Shown here one piece after another: positions 52,501 to 53,342 of a stretch of DNA of 53,342 nt. This stretch comes from Nemertoderma westbladi (Eukaryota > Xenacoelomorpha > Nemertodermatida > Nemertodermatidae). Numbering within the stretch: position 1 is the first letter of the stretch; each line of letters starts with the position of its first letter. Made by a program: the position numbers and the translations under genes. Below the pieces are notes generated by a model. That model worked only from the letters and a program-made list of their open reading frames with translations. It did not search any database and was not told the origin of the DNA. The DNA lies in NCBI GenBank assembly GCA_032718475.1, contig JAUCBJ010007385.1:1-53342 (forward strand), given 5' to 3'.

Positions 52501-53075
52501 AGTTGATAAAATTACTCAAAATACAAGCATCACCCTTCAAGACTTTGGTATAACCATTAAACCATTTTATGCTTTTTATGCTTTTTCGTTAGTCGAATTA
52601 ATTTTTAGTAATCGATAGCGAATTCAGAATAAAATCTTCATTGTTTATTTTATAATAGACACCAAAAGAGCACCAAAATTACAAGTAGCTCGAAATTTTC
52701 AAATAGCCAAAAGTGGTAATTTGGCCGTATAGTTTGGCTACTGAGCTACTTTAGAATGTGCTGATTATGCTGTTACTGTGTTAGGCATCAATGCCTTATC
52801 ATTATTACATTACCTGATTACCTGTATTTATTTGACTATTTATTATATCACCTCTCTCTACACGGGCTGGCAGCCACGGGCACGGGGGCCTAATCTAATC
52901 TGGACATAGTCTGATAGTAGGCCTATCTGAATCTGTATGGAGGGGAGGCCGTACAGCCGTAGCAGTTATAGTTGGAAAGTGCTGTGTGTATAGATGACGC
53001 TCGCTCGCTCGCTCGGTCTACAGAGTGGCACTTACTTCGACTAGTCAGGGCTTTTTTATAGATCAAATGACACCA
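52501..53075. other. No gene recognised
   Basis: Unassigned sequence between the two inverted LINE pieces. It contains a ctcgctcgctcgctcg microsatellite near 52993-53010 and a TAGGCCTA octamer near 52918. Confidence 0.5.
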
Positions 53076-53342
53076 ACCCTTCAAATAAATAAATTGGCTC
53101 CCTCTAAACGAAAGAATAAAGGCAGTTATAGCATCATATATGTTCAAAATTGTTAACAACATATCCCCCGATTACATGTCAGACTTCGTTAACATTCGTT
53201 GTCAAACACACTCACTGCGTTCTACTGAGTAATCAGCTGTGCTCCCCCATTGTACGACAGTTTGCGGTAAGAAAGCGTTTATAATTTACTTTTAGCCTTT
53301 CATTCCATTGGCGCCATTCCATTTTCATTGCAATTTTGGTGC
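53076..53342 (+). mobile_element. Inverted fragment of the same LINE, 3' end with internal deletion
   Basis: cttcaaataaataaattggctccctctaaacg... to aagaaagcg matches the complement of about 50300-50494. It then jumps to the complement of about 50017-50075 (ccattggcgccattccattttcatt). About 220 bases present in the minus copy are missing, and a premature stop interrupts the frame (ctgagtaatcag). Confidence 0.8.

Overview
This is eukaryotic, metazoan DNA. It has spliced genes with GT-AG introns, LINE, BEL/Pao, hAT, piggyBac and Harbinger-type elements, tRNA-derived SINE sequence, and an intronless TRIM gene with a long minisatellite. It is AT-rich and has no operons. The repeat spectrum, the TRIM gene and the frequent octamers TAGGCCTA and TACCGGTA suggest a marine invertebrate, possibly a deuterostome such as an echinoderm or hemichordate. 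I cannot fix the taxon.

Layout. 1-7019: the 5' part of a BEL/Pao LTR retrotransposon on the minus strand (5' LTR 5778-7019, long leader, start of a gag-pol frame running to the window edge). Its leader carries a 5'-truncated RTE-type LINE (2203-3852) with an 11-bp target duplication. 7020-16436: a tandem array of about 2.3 units of roughly 4 kb. 16882-32690: a second BEL/Pao element on the plus strand, 15.8 kb with both LTRs and an uninterrupted 2,061-codon pol frame. 32691-37697: a decayed LINE whose ORF1 begins exactly at the LTR edge. 37836-38300: an RTE 3' fragment. 38301-42850: mostly empty, ending in a satellite-like repeat. 42880-44752: a hAT-like non-autonomous element holding a SINE and a Harbinger-like MITE. 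44845-47790: a RING/B-box TRIM-like gene. 48008-49092: a piggyBac-like MITE. 50017-53342: decayed LINE copies in opposite orientations.

The most interesting part is the 7-16.4 kb array. Each unit carries, all on the minus strand, (i) a two-exon gene for a small Ser-Arg/Gly-Lys-rich basic protein and (ii) a two-exon gene for a Barrier-to-Autointegration Factor (BAF/BANF1) homologue that has gained a basic SR/GK N-terminal extension of about 46 residues. Both gene types use a phase-0 intron with donor AAG or CAG then GTTTGT. Both first exons carry an SRSRSRR motif, and both promoters have a GTTAACGG element, inverted CCAAT boxes and a TATA-like box about 115 nt before the ATG. Between them lies a plus-strand remnant of a Ty3/Gypsy integrase. 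BAF binds DNA, bridges chromatin and in vertebrates blocks autointegration of retroviral DNA. A tandemly amplified BAF with a basic tail, beside a basic protein sharing its promoter layout and flanked by inverted BEL elements, looks like a candidate chromatin-packing or retroelement-related gene system. That function is inference.

The BEL copies also show a quasi-palindrome turned into a perfect 20-bp inverted repeat that shifts frame between ORF1 and pol, a 289-codon module present in only one copy, and a run of splice-donor-like sequences inside pol.
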